64,000 nucleotides of DNA from Helicobacteraceae bacterium (GTDB lineage Bacteria > Campylobacterota > Campylobacteria > Campylobacterales > Sulfurimonadaceae): positions 1-64,000 of the forward strand of contig WTBY01000074.1 in NCBI GenBank assembly GCA_013138865.1, in the 5' to 3' direction. This document shows positions 1 through 8,427 of the stretch, in pieces (position 1 is the first letter of the stretch; the number at the start of each line of letters is the position of its first letter). The position numbers and the translations under genes are program-made. The notes below the pieces were generated by a model. The model was not told where the DNA came from, did no database searches, and saw nothing but the letters and a program-made list of their open reading frames with translations.

Positions 1-54
1 TATCAACTGCACCGTTGAATCCCTAAACTCTTTACTATATTTACTTGTTCTCAT
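1..54 (-). CDS. IS3-family transposase OrfA, first 18 codons
   Basis: Beginning at base 54 on the minus strand, the sequence encodes MRTSKYSKEFRDSTVQLI and runs off the window. This is the usual opening of the helix-turn-helix OrfA protein of IS3-family elements (Arg/Lys-rich start, then a Y-S-x-E-F-+-x-x-x-V-x-L pattern). An AAGGG ribosome-binding site sits a few bases upstream. Only the N-terminus is present, so the family call rests on 18 residues and the flanking end sequence. Confidence 0.6.
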   Translation of the reverse strand, partial: MRTSKYSKEFRDSTVQLI

Positions 55-72
55 TGTAACCCTTATTCATTT

Positions 73-570
73 TTATTTTAACTTAGAATGCGTTAATTCT
101 AAGTATGAATTTATGTTACCACTCCAATTAATAGTTCTGTGTTCTTTATTACTCCAAATATATTTGCAACTCCCTTCTATTAATTTTCCTCGTTTAGCTT
201 CGACTGTGTCATCAATTATTAATAGTTTATATTCTCCATTTTTATGAAGTGTTTTTATTTTTTGTAAAAGTGCAGCGGAACTAAGTGTTAAAAGCTTTCG
301 CCAGTTATAGCGACTATTTTTTATAAATCTGTAATAAGCGTCCTTGCCAAATGCATTATCACTCTTTTTTATAAAAGTTGATTGTCGTTTTTGCATAACA
401 AGCATATACATAAAATGTAATATTATTTGAAAGGGAGGATGGCCTACTTCTCGTTTTACAAAGTTACTCTCCTTGAGTATCTTTGTAATTTTGATTTCAT
501 TTAAAACCTCAAGTATAGGGTTCTTTAATATACTCTTCATAGCATAATTGATATAATTTGCAAGTTCCAT
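73..570 (-). pseudogene. IS4-like DDE transposase, N-terminal part, interrupted by an IS
   Basis: The open frame covers about 148 residues of a DDE transposase. An N-terminal helical region is followed by LLIIDDTVEAKRG, which holds the first catalytic aspartate and is typical of IS4-like enzymes, and then by KYIWSNKEHRTI. After that the protein ends in unrelated sequence encoded by the IS3-like element inserted near base 126. The remaining catalytic D and E residues are missing, so it cannot be active. The exact IS subgroup is uncertain, and the outer end of this older element in 571-785 could not be located. Confidence 0.7.
81..104. other. Perfect hairpin in the IS leader
   Basis: Bases 81-89 and 96-104 are perfect inverted repeats (9 bp, ACTTAGAAT and its complement) around a 6-base loop. 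The hairpin lies between the inferred IS end and the transposase start. IS leaders often carry such structures, which reduce transposase expression from outside transcription; that role here is inferred. Confidence 0.5.
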
Positions 571-785
571 AAAAACACCTTCTTTATTATTGATTGTTGT
601 GATGAAATTATACTGAGAAGTGGCTATTTATGGGCTTTAATATTCAATTTTAGTTCGTGGATTTATTGAAATCTATGTGCGAAAGTTGAGTAAATTTACT
701 AAATTTGAAAGTGTAAAATGCAGTAATTTATAAAGCTTAATTATGCTTAAGTAAATAAAACAGTACAAACTTTACAAGGAATAAA

Positions 786-1240
786 ATGTTTCCAATATAT
801 TTTTTAATTTTCGGATCATTGTTAGCAATTACACAAATTCTGTTTTTTGGTGCACCAATAGTAGAGTCATTTTTATATTCAATAGTAGTCAGTAATATCG
901 GACTTAGTGGTATTTATGCATTTGTCGGACACTTCTTTTTTAGTAATAAAGTAGCAGATAGTATGGTTGGCCAAGAGGCAACCCTTTTCAATTAGAAATT
1001 GCATTTACTAATTTAAGTATCGGTATTTTAGGAGTATCTTCTATTTTCTTTCATGTAGATTTTTGCTTAGCTGCTATTATGGCAAGTACAGTATTTACTT
1101 GAGGTGCAGCATATGTTCATATAAAAGATATAAAAGTAAATGATAATCAACACCCTTCTAATACAGGTGTTATATTATATTTCGATATTTTCTTACCAGT
1201 ATTAGTAATTGGACTATTTATAGCTAATAAACTAACATAA
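786..1240 (+). pseudogene. Decayed DUF6790-like membrane protein gene
   Basis: The first frame encodes about 60 residues with two membrane helices and stops at 993. Shifting frame near 966-970 (consistent with loss of one base) restores a continuation: WPRGNPFQLEIAF, then further membrane segments up to 1240. A second lesion is an in-frame TGA at 1100-1102, where the family would be expected to have tryptophan (TFT-W-GAAYVHI). The GNPFQ-E-A-F motif and the helical layout match my memory of DUF6790 proteins. With a frameshift and a stop, this is very likely a pseudogene unless the assembly is wrong. Confidence 0.65.
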
Positions 1241-1254
1241 ATTGGAGCTGAATA

Positions 1255-1575
1255 ATGCAAACAGAATTAAACGACATAGAAGCAGTAGAGTCTACTCCGA
1301 TATTGCGTAGTAAAAAATGTAAACTTCTAGCAACTATTTTAGGTTATGTATTGCAGTATGGTGCTGTTGTTGTAACTATAAGTAGTTGGGTTTTTTATGA
1401 TTTTTTCACTGCTTTTTTTACGTTAGCATTTACTTTTATAGCTATGGGAGTAGTTAGCTCAAAACTACAAAATAGCTCTATTCCACCCAAGCAGAGAGAG
1501 CATCATTATAGCGATCAAGAGATAGCCACTTGGTACTTATCACGGCATATATGCTTTGAATATATGAATAAATAA
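1255..1575 (+). CDS. Small membrane protein of unknown function
   Basis: A 106-residue protein with a polar N-terminus (about 25 residues), two hydrophobic segments at roughly residues 28-50 and 52-70, and a charged C-terminus containing HHYSDQEIATWYLSRHI. A GGAG ribosome-binding site precedes the ATG. It begins 14 bases after the decayed membrane gene and was probably co-transcribed with it. I do not recognise a family. Confidence 0.55.
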   Translation: MQTELNDIEAVESTPILRSKKCKLLATILGYVLQYGAVVVTISSWVFYDFFTAFFTLAFTFIAMGVVSSKLQNSSIPPKQREHHYSDQEIATWYLSRHICFEYMNK

Positions 1576-1577
1576 AC

Positions 1578-1594
1578 TTGGAACATCTATTGCT
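1578..1594 (+). promoter_or_regulatory. Sigma-54 promoter of the first hook gene
   Basis: TTGGAACATCTATTGCT matches the -24/-12 consensus TTGGCAC-N5-TTGCT at every position except one. It sits 38 bp before the flgE start codon. In Campylobacterota, hook and rod genes are normally RpoN-dependent, which fits. Confidence 0.75.
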
Positions 1595-1632
1595 GTAAAC
1601 CTTTAATAATCTAAAAAAGGTCGTGTTATAGT

Positions 1633-4209
1633 ATGTTAAAATCACTATTTTCAGGTATTTCAGGTCTGCAGTCACATCAAGTGGCTATGGATGTTGAAGC
1701 TAACAATATCGCTAATGTTAATACTGTCGGTTTTAAATACTCACGTGCCAACTTTTCAGATCTTCTAGCTCAAGTAAACCAGATTGCTACTGCACCTCAA
1801 GGTGACTCTGGTGGTAAAAATGCTACTCAAGTTGGTCTTGGTGTAACTGTTAGTTCAATGACAAGAATCTTTTCACAAGGTTCAGTTCAAAACTCAGACA
1901 AAAATACCGACCTTGCCATTCAAGGTGATGGTTTCTTCATAGTTAGTGGAGATGGTGGAGACACTTTAAAGTACACAAGAGCAGGTGACTTTAAATTTGA
2001 CTCAGCTGGTAACTTTGTTGATAACAATGGTTTTGTAGTTCAAGGTTGGCTTAGAGATGAGACAACTTTAAAAGTTGACTCAACAGGTCCGATCGTACCT
2101 ATTATAATTCCACCCGGACTTACAACTCCAGCACAAGCTACAACAGAAGTAAACCTAAAAGCAAACTTAAACTCAGGTAGTCCTGTTGAGAGTATGGCTC
2201 ATGCCTATACAGTTAAGAATGAGGGGACAACAACAGTTCCAGACTATGTAACACGTGATGATGCGGGAACAATAATACCAAGCTCAGAAAATATGAATGT
2301 AATGTTTAATGATCAAGGGCGAGCACTTAGTTTAACACAAGGGCAAGGTGTTTGGATGTCAAGTAGCAGTGCAGTATCTTGGACAACACCACAAAGTGAT
2401 GCTCCTTTTGTTAGTGATCAGATATCAGCAATTACAGCTAATGGTACATTAGACATTACAGTAAATAGTATTGCAGTTTCAGTCGCTCTTGTGAATGGTG
2501 ATAGTGCTGAGCAAGCTGCCACTAAAATAGCAGCAGCAATTGTTGCTGCTAATATAAGTGGAATAACAGCTAGTACTAACGGAACAGGTAATTTACAAAT
2601 AAAAAGTACTGGTGCTTCATCTGTCACATCTGCTTTAGTGGCTGATACAACTTCTGGCACAGGTTTTAATGGTTTTAGTGAAGCAAACCCATACCAAAGT
2701 ATGAATATAACTCTTAATGGAATTGCTATAGCTGGCAATGCAACTGCGGGTGGAACAGCTGCACAAAATGCTGTCTCTTTTCAAAATATGATTAACGCAA
2801 AAACAGCAGATACAGGTGTATTAGCATCATTAAATGCTGCTGGTACAGGTGTTGTGCTAACAAATACAAATCAAACAGCAGGTGATTCAAAAAAGAATAT
2901 TTTACTTGTAGATAATATGTTCAATGACTCAAGAAGTGCATTTTATCAGGTGACAAATCCATATACTGGTGCAAATGCCAATGCAACCGCAACAAGTTTT
3001 AATAATACAACAGCATATAAATATACATATCATGATAGCTCAGATACAGTAGGTTCAGGTGCAACGAAAACATTTCATACTATGGAAGGTTTTTTAAATG
3101 GAATGGAAACACAATTGGATGAAGATGTTGCTGTTATTGCGTACAACGTAGCTTTCTCACCAGCATATACTACTGCCTATAATGCATGGTTAGTTGCCAA
3201 TGTTGGTGATACAGCTGGAGCAATTGTAGCTGGAGATGCAGCAGGAGCTGCAGCAGGAAATGCAGCTGCACTACTTGCAAGAGAAGATTACTCAGTTTCA
3301 ACAGATGTAAGTGGTAGAATTAAAATAGCTAACTCCAATGCTTCAGGGCAAGGCACATCAATGGTTTATGCGATCACAGAACTTGATGGCTCAAATGCTA
3401 ATGATTATTTTACTCAAAATATGTCAGCAATGACAGGTATAGTAAACTCAGTTACTCCACTTACTTCACAAGCATTTAATGCGGCTACTCATGCAAGTAG
3501 TATAGATATTTATGACTCTTTAGGTTCTAAACATACTCTTCAAATGGCTTTTAGAAAAACAGTTTTAGATCTTAGTACAGGTTCTAAGTGGGATATGAAG
3601 ATAATTGTTTCAGATCCAGGTACGATCGATACAACTCTTCCTTATAATGAGAGAACAGGTTACGTTAAGTTTAATAATGATGGTTCTCTCTCAGGAAAAG
3701 ATCCACAATTTGTCTCTTTTAGTGCTAACAATGGATCAGCAGGAGATCAAAAAGTAAATATGAACTTTGGTACAGCTGGTCTTTATGATGGTATGACATC
3801 TTTCTCTTCGCCATCAACAACAAGTGGTATTTCACAAGATGGTTACACAGGTGGAGACTTAAATGGTATTAGAGTTGATCAAAGTGGTACACTGATTGGA
3901 TCTTTTAGTAATGGTAGAAGTTTTGGTTTAGGACAAGTTAGTATGGCTAAATTTGCTAATAATGAAGGCTTACTAACTGATGGTGGAAATGTTTTCTTAC
4001 AATCAGCCAACTCAGGAGATCCGATCCGTGGGACAGCTGCAACTGGTGGACGTGGTTTTATTCAGTCCTCAGCTCTTGAAGCCTCAAATGTGGATCTTTC
4101 ACGATCACTTACCCAACTTATTATTATTCAAAAAGGTTATCAAGCCAACTCAAAAACCATCTCAACTTCAGATCAACTTCTTGAGACCCTTATTGGGCTT
4201 AAACGGTAG
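1633..4209 (+). CDS. flgE: Flagellar hook protein FlgE, long form (858 aa)
   Basis: This is the structural subunit of the flagellar hook, exported through the flagellar type III apparatus. The N-terminus (MLKSLFSGISGLQSHQVAMD, then EANNIANVNTVGFKYSRANF) and the C-terminus (SNVDLSRSLTQLIIIQKGYQ, then NSKTISTSDQLLETLIGLKR) are the conserved D0 coiled-coil segments. Between them lies a long variable, surface-exposed region rich in Ala, Thr, Asn and Gly. The length is close to the large FlgE of Campylobacter. Compared with the second copy it has extra central blocks near residues 255-350 and 495-560. It is expressed from a sigma-54 promoter at 1578-1594. The family assignment is certain. Confidence 0.96.
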   Translation: MLKSLFSGISGLQSHQVAMDVEANNIANVNTVGFKYSRANFSDLLAQVNQIATAPQGDSGGKNATQVGLGVTVSSMTRIFSQGSVQNSDKNTDLAIQGDGFFIVSGDGGDTLKYTRAGDFKFDSAGNFVDNNGFVVQGWLRDETTLKVDSTGPIVPIIIPPGLTTPAQATTEVNLKANLNSGSPVESMAHAYTVKNEGTTTVPDYVTRDDAGTIIPSSENMNVMFNDQGRALSLTQGQGVWMSSSSAVSWTTPQSDAPFVSDQISAITANGTLDITVNSIAVSVALVNGDSAEQAATKIAAAIVAANISGITASTNGTGNLQIKSTGASSVTSALVADTTSGTGFNGFSEANPYQSMNITLNGIAIAGNATAGGTAAQNAVSFQNMINAKTADTGVLASLNAAGTGVVLTNTNQTAGDSKKNILLVDNMFNDSRSAFYQVTNPYTGANANATATSFNNTTAYKYTYHDSSDTVGSGATKTFHTMEGFLNGMETQLDEDVAVIAYNVAFSPAYTTAYNAWLVANVGDTAGAIVAGDAAGAAAGNAAALLAREDYSVSTDVSGRIKIANSNASGQGTSMVYAITELDGSNANDYFTQNMSAMTGIVNSVTPLTSQAFNAATHASSIDIYDSLGSKHTLQMAFRKTVLDLSTGSKWDMKIIVSDPGTIDTTLPYNERTGYVKFNNDGSLSGKDPQFVSFSANNGSAGDQKVNMNFGTAGLYDGMTSFSSPSTTSGISQDGYTGGDLNGIRVDQSGTLIGSFSNGRSFGLGQVSMAKFANNEGLLTDGGNVFLQSANSGDPIRGTAATGGRGFIQSSALEASNVDLSRSLTQLIIIQKGYQANSKTISTSDQLLETLIGLKR

Positions 4210-4220
4210 TAGTTAGGTTC

Positions 4221-4307
4221 TTATAAACTTAATTGATACGCACCATATGCAATGGAAGCCATTACTGATATAAAGGCGATAATAATACCTATTGTTACTA
4301 ATGTCAT
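4221..4307 (-). CDS. 28-residue membrane miniprotein, module copy 1
   Basis: The peptide MTLVTIGIIIAFISVMASIA followed by YGAYQLSL is one hydrophobic helix with a short tail. Its ATG overlaps the stop of the upstream 77-residue gene as ATGA, and AAGGAT lies just upstream, so translation is probably coupled. The same arrangement recurs at 26818-26904 with another 28-residue peptide that also ends in a YQL motif. The repeated architecture is the main evidence that this is a real gene; no function is known to me. Confidence 0.6.
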   Translation of the reverse strand: MTLVTIGIIIAFISVMASIAYGAYQLSL

Positions 4308-4537
4308 GTAATATCCTTTAATGATTTTATTTTTTTATGCATAACTTTTGCAAGTAAGGCAAAAATTATAGATAAAATTATAATTCCAGAAATTCCTAAA
4401 AATAGTAATAGATTAGAGTCATTATCTAAATAGAGCTTGGCGCTACCAGCTCCAATCGTAATAATAAATGCAACAATAAAACCTAAATAAGTTTTAATAG
4501 CACCTATCTCTTCTTTTATTTCATCTAATTTAGCCAT
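4304..4537 (-). CDS. Two-helix membrane protein beginning MAKLDEIKE, module copy 1
   Basis: A 77-residue protein: an amphipathic N-terminus (MAKLDEIKEEIGAIKTYLG), two membrane helices (about 17-35 and 42-64) and a basic tail ending KSLKDIT. It is a paralogue of the 76-residue protein at 26904-27134, with which it shares MAK-DEIKE, the two helices and the K-KD-/L end. It lies antisense between the two hook genes. A TATAAT on its strand at 4544-4549 is 6 bp from the ATG with no Shine-Dalgarno sequence, so the mRNA may be leaderless. Function unknown. Confidence 0.7.
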   Translation of the reverse strand: MAKLDEIKEEIGAIKTYLGFIVAFIITIGAGSAKLYLDNDSNLLLFLGISGIIILSIIFALLAKVMHKKIKSLKDIT

Positions 4538-4580
4538 GAAGCAATTATATCAAAAATTATTAATATTTACTAAGCTTAAG

Positions 4581-4596
4581 TGGCACATCAATTGCT
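4581..4596 (+). promoter_or_regulatory. Sigma-54 promoter of the second hook gene
   Basis: TGGCACATCAATTGCT is a perfect match to the -24 (TGGCAC) and -12 (TTGCT) elements with 5-bp spacing. It lies 37 bp upstream of the second flgE start, almost the same distance as at the first copy. Confidence 0.85.
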
Positions 4597-4633
4597 ATAG
4601 TTTTACACAATAGATATAAAGGCTAAATAGAAT

Positions 4634-6772
4634 ATGATTAAATCACTGTATTCAGGTGTTTCAGGGCTACAATCTCATCAAGTAGCTATGGACGTTGAGG
4701 CAAACAACATTGCCAATGTTAATACAGTCGGTTATAAATACTCTCGTGCAAATTTTTCAGATTTACTAGCTCAAGTTAGTCAAGTTGCAACAGCTCCTAT
4801 AGGTGACTCTGGTGGTAAAAATGCTACTCAAGTTGGTCTTGGTGTAACTGTTAGTTCAATGACAAGAATCTTCTCGCAAGGTTCAGTCCAAAATACAGAC
4901 AAAAATACAGACCTTGCTATTCAAGGTGATGGCTTTTTTGTAGTTAGTTCTGATGGTGGTAAGTCATCAAAATATACTAGAGATGGTGACTTTAAGTTTG
5001 ATGCAGAGGGTAACTTTGTCGATAACAATGGTTTCATTGTTCAAGGTTGGTTAAGAGATGCAAATACACTTGAAGTAGATTCAACAGGCCCAAGTGTACC
5101 AATTAAAATACCATCAGGCCTTACAACACCAGCTTTGGCAACAGCAACAGTAGATCTAAAAGCTAACCTAAATGCTGGGAGCCCTATTCAAGCATTTGAG
5201 CATGCTTACAACATAGATACAAATGGTGTTTCAAGAGATGATAACGGAACAGTAATACCAACTTCAGAAAACATGAATGTTATGTTTACATCTACTGGTG
5301 CTTCATTAACTCTAATTCAAGGTAATGGTGTTTGGTTATCTAGTTATAGTGCAACAACTTCTTCAATTATTCAAACTGCTTCAGCTACCTCCCAAAGATT
5401 AGATATAAATTTAAATGGTACGGTAATCGCAGGAAATACAACAGCAGGAAATAGTGCTTCACAAAATGCTATAGAGATGCAGAATATGATCAATGCTAAA
5501 ACAGCAGATACCGGTATATATGCTGACTTAGATCCAAGTGGAGCAGGACTAATTTTAGTAAATACTAACCAAACTGCTGGAGATAGTACTAAAAATATTA
5601 TACTTACTAAAGGTATTAATGATACAACATCTTTCGTAGATACAGAAGTTATAACTGCTTATAAATATACTTATAATGATGATGTAGCAGAAACTACAGC
5701 AGGCATTGCAAAAAAGTTTCATACTATTAACGACTTACGAGAGGCTGTACAAAACCAGCTAAAAGCTGATGTTACAGCAAGAAACGATGCTGCTGCAGCC
5801 GCTGCAGTGGCCTCAGGCAATCCACAAACTCAGTTTTGGAATGCTGACGATTATGAAGTAAGTGTTGATTATAGTGGACGTATAAAAGTTACAAATACAA
5901 ATCTCTCCGGTGAGGCTTCTCAAATGCTCTATACTTCATCTGAAATAGATGGAGCTGGAGCAAATACACTTTTTACTCAAAATATGTCTGCTATGACAGG
6001 AGCAGTAACTAAATCAACACCATTAACTTCACAAAGTTTTAACGCTGCAGTACATGGAGCTAGTATAGATGTGTATGACTCTTTAGGATCTAAACATATT
6101 TTAGAAATGTCATTTAGAAAAACAATACTAGACCTTACAACAGGATCTGAGTGGAGTATGAATTTGTCAGTTCCTGAACCTGGAGTTCTTAGTGCTGTGG
6201 CTCCATTTAACCAGATGACAGGAACAGTTAGCTTTAATAACAATGGATCATTTGCAGGGCATGACCCAGAATTTATAACTTTTTCTGCAAATAATGGATC
6301 TTCACCAGATCAACAAATAGATCTAAAGATGGGTACTATTAATATGTACGATGGCTTAACATCTTTCTCTTCACCATCAACTACAAGTGGTATCTCTCAA
6401 GATGGTTACACTGGCGGTGATTTAGATGGTATTAGAGTTGATCAAACTGGTACTTTAATAGGCTCTTTTAGTAATGGTAGAAGTTTTGGACTAGCTCAGG
6501 TTGCTATGGCAAAATTTGCAAATAATGAGGGACTGGTTACTGACGGTGGTAATGTATATCTGCAATCAGCAAACTCTGGAGATCCTATTCGCGGAACTGC
6601 CGCAACGGGTGGACGTGGTTTTATTCAGTCATCAGCGTTAGAAGCTTCAAATACTGATCTTTCACGATCGCTTACTCAGCTTATTATTATTCAAAAAGGG
6701 TATCAAGCAAACTCTAAAACAGTATCAACTTCAGATCAACTTCTTGAGACACTTATAGGTCTGAAACGCTAG
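4634..6772 (+). CDS. flgE: Second flagellar hook protein FlgE paralogue (712 aa)
   Basis: A second full hook protein with intact D0 ends (MIKSLYSGVSGLQSHQVAMD at the start, LSRSLTQLIIIQKGYQ near the end). It is nearly identical to the first copy over about the first 130 and last 150 residues, while the middle is shorter by about 146 residues and divergent. Long stretches of the ends are also near-identical in DNA, for example around 1803-1935 versus 4803-4935, which suggests recent duplication or ongoing gene conversion. It has its own sigma-54 promoter and is followed by a strong hairpin. It could form an alternative or mixed hook. Confidence 0.94.
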   Translation: MIKSLYSGVSGLQSHQVAMDVEANNIANVNTVGYKYSRANFSDLLAQVSQVATAPIGDSGGKNATQVGLGVTVSSMTRIFSQGSVQNTDKNTDLAIQGDGFFVVSSDGGKSSKYTRDGDFKFDAEGNFVDNNGFIVQGWLRDANTLEVDSTGPSVPIKIPSGLTTPALATATVDLKANLNAGSPIQAFEHAYNIDTNGVSRDDNGTVIPTSENMNVMFTSTGASLTLIQGNGVWLSSYSATTSSIIQTASATSQRLDINLNGTVIAGNTTAGNSASQNAIEMQNMINAKTADTGIYADLDPSGAGLILVNTNQTAGDSTKNIILTKGINDTTSFVDTEVITAYKYTYNDDVAETTAGIAKKFHTINDLREAVQNQLKADVTARNDAAAAAAVASGNPQTQFWNADDYEVSVDYSGRIKVTNTNLSGEASQMLYTSSEIDGAGANTLFTQNMSAMTGAVTKSTPLTSQSFNAAVHGASIDVYDSLGSKHILEMSFRKTILDLTTGSEWSMNLSVPEPGVLSAVAPFNQMTGTVSFNNNGSFAGHDPEFITFSANNGSSPDQQIDLKMGTINMYDGLTSFSSPSTTSGISQDGYTGGDLDGIRVDQTGTLIGSFSNGRSFGLAQVAMAKFANNEGLVTDGGNVYLQSANSGDPIRGTAATGGRGFIQSSALEASNTDLSRSLTQLIIIQKGYQANSKTVSTSDQLLETLIGLKR

Positions 6773-6820
6773 TAAGCAAACTCTAATTGTAGCTTTTAGC
6801 TATCAATTGAGTTTGCTTAC
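6772..6820 (+). terminator. Long hairpin after the second hook gene
   Basis: GTAAGCAAACTC at 6772-6783 pairs perfectly with GAGTTTGCTTAC at 6809-6820, and the inner part (TAATTGTAGC / GCTATCAATT) continues the stem imperfectly. It begins on the last base of the stop codon. There is no T-run afterwards, so intrinsic termination is likely but not certain. Confidence 0.55.
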
Positions 6821-6859
6821 AATAGTGCTATAATTTCAAAAATATTTTAAGAGAAAACT

Positions 6860-7315
6860 ATGAAAATTAAATATGCCCCTTTTCACCTACGTCTTGTTGC
6901 TTTTGTAACCGATCTTTTTATGATCGGAATACCCATCAGTATTTTAATGATGGCTTTTTTTGGTTATGACAGTATGAATAGTGCTAGTGGAATGGACCTA
7001 ATGGTAGACCCTATTAACGCTGAAAAAAATGCTCCAAACCCCATAGAGTCTATTTTACAAATTATGATCTCCTTAGTTGTATATGTTGTTTTTTGGAAAA
7101 AAACTATGCAAACACCTGGAAAGAAAATGATGAAGTTAAAAGTTCTTGACTCTAAAACATTTAAGAGTGCCTCTTATTTTCAGTTAATAGTACGTTTTGT
7201 TGGTTATTTTGTATCTTTGATCACAATTGTTGGCTTTTTTATAGGACTAATGAGAAAAGATAATAGAGCTTTACATGATCTACTTAGTAGAACTTGTGTG
7301 GTAGAAGAGGGGTGA
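6860..7315 (+). CDS. RDD-family membrane protein
   Basis: A 151-residue protein with the RDD signature: FHLRLVAFVTDLFMIGIPIS near the N-terminus (the R-x4-D pattern), a central helix with FWKKTMQTPGKKMMKLKVLD, and the C-terminal R-x-LHDLLSRTCVV block. Four hydrophobic segments are visible. RDD proteins are poorly characterised inner-membrane proteins, some linked to ion transport. A TATAAT lies near 6830. Its stop overlaps the start of the MFS gene, so the two are co-translated. Confidence 0.85.
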   Translation: MKIKYAPFHLRLVAFVTDLFMIGIPISILMMAFFGYDSMNSASGMDLMVDPINAEKNAPNPIESILQIMISLVVYVVFWKKTMQTPGKKMMKLKVLDSKTFKSASYFQLIVRFVGYFVSLITIVGFFIGLMRKDNRALHDLLSRTCVVEEG

Positions 7316-8427
7316 TTGCTACTTTAATAGCATCTTTTTATTTTTTCTACTTCTCGATCATAGCTATTCACATCATATTTTTACCAAAAGTTTTAAATAT
7401 GTTGGGGCACTTACCGATTGAGATTGGTATTATTTTTGCCTCTGCTCCATTGGTTCGCTTTATTGTTCCTTTTCTATTTTTAAAAGGTTTTACACTTGAT
7501 GCAAAAACTTTTAATATAGCACTTGTTATTTTACTAGGAAGTGCAGTCTCATTTTTACCATCACTTAACTCTTTTAGCGCCCTTTTAGCTGTAAACATAG
7601 GATTAGGCATAGGACTAAGTCTTATACTCCCATACATAGAGACGATTGCACTAGATGTGATTGGTAAAGAGCGATATGGAAAAATTCGCCTTTTTGGATC
7701 AGTTGGATTTATTTTAGTGGCTTTAGTTTTGGTAGAGTTTTTAAGCTCCGCTGAAGTTGCTATCTATTTTTTAATAGTAGTAACTTTCTTTACAGCTCTT
7801 TTTGGGTTTTTAATAGTAAAAAGTGAGCATTTACATATTAAAAGTAGTGAAAATAAAAGTAACAATCTAAGTGAGCTAAATATTTTTTCACACTGGAAGT
7901 TATGGTTAGGGCTTCTTCTTATGCAAGTTAGTTTCGGATCGTTTTACAACTTCTTTACCATTTATGAAACCGCGAATGGTGTCTCACTCGATGTAACTAT
8001 TTATATGTGGACTTTTGGAGTTGTAATTGAGATAGTTATGTTCTACTTTCAAGGTAGGTTTTTAAGAAATAACCTTCTTTTTATTTTACAACTTACAACT
8101 TTTGCAACAGCCATAAGATGGCTTTTGCTCTACTTATACCCATCAAATATAGAGATGGTCTTTTTTACACAAGCTATTCATGCACTTAGTTTTGCACTTT
8201 TTCACTCAGCTGCGATCAGCTACCTCTTTAGTATCTATTCACAGCGTAAGTTAGCTCAACAGTTCTTTTTTGGTATTAGTTATGGTTTAGGTGGTTTTAT
8301 TGGTGCGATCAGCGCTGGCTATATTTACCAGTACTTTCCTACACTACTTTTTTTAAGTTCTGCGATCGTAGCACTTATGTCTTGGTGGTTTCTATATAGA
8401 AGTGAGGAGATTAAAAGTATCGCTTAA
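7312..8427 (+). CDS. MFS-family transporter
   Basis: About 371 residues with some 12 hydrophobic segments in two halves, including the loop ERYGKIRLFGSVGFILVAL after helix 4, typical of the LacY/nucleoside-permease-like MFS group. The GTG at 7312 overlaps the preceding stop (GTGA) and is preceded by GAAGAGGG, so I prefer it to the ATG at 7294, which lies inside the upstream gene. The substrate cannot be inferred. Its end overlaps the convergent serine transporter gene by 4 bp. Confidence 0.85.
   Translation: MIATLIASFYFFYFSIIAIHIIFLPKVLNMLGHLPIEIGIIFASAPLVRFIVPFLFLKGFTLDAKTFNIALVILLGSAVSFLPSLNSFSALLAVNIGLGIGLSLILPYIETIALDVIGKERYGKIRLFGSVGFILVALVLVEFLSSAEVAIYFLIVVTFFTALFGFLIVKSEHLHIKSSENKSNNLSELNIFSHWKLWLGLLLMQVSFGSFYNFFTIYETANGVSLDVTIYMWTFGVVIEIVMFYFQGRFLRNNLLFILQLTTFATAIRWLLLYLYPSNIEMVFFTQAIHALSFALFHSAAISYLFSIYSQRKLAQQFFFGISYGLGGFIGAISAGYIYQYFPTLLFLSSAIVALMSWWFLYRSEEIKSIA

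Larger units (their letters stand above)
1..126 (-). mobile_element. End of an IS3-family-like insertion sequence, cut by the window edge
   Basis: Read on the minus strand, this holds the start of an OrfA-type transposase preceded by a short leader. The transposase gene around it loses its expected sequence near base 126, where the minus strand reads TGGAGTGGTAACATAAA. That resembles the TGAAGTGG-type ends of IS3-family elements, so the boundary is placed there by inference. The rest of the element lies before base 1, so neither the second end nor a target duplication can be seen. Confidence 0.6.

Noticed and set aside
1100-1102. TGA as a recoded Trp or selenocysteine codon
   Set aside because: The same gene has a frameshift, the family shows Trp there, and no recoding structure is evident; simple decay is the better explanation.
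2418-2738. Long antisense frame inside flgE (and similar frames inside sdaA, nifS, nifU, rnj, pstB)
   Set aside because: No ribosome-binding site, compositions that mirror the sense codons, and overlap with clearly real genes.
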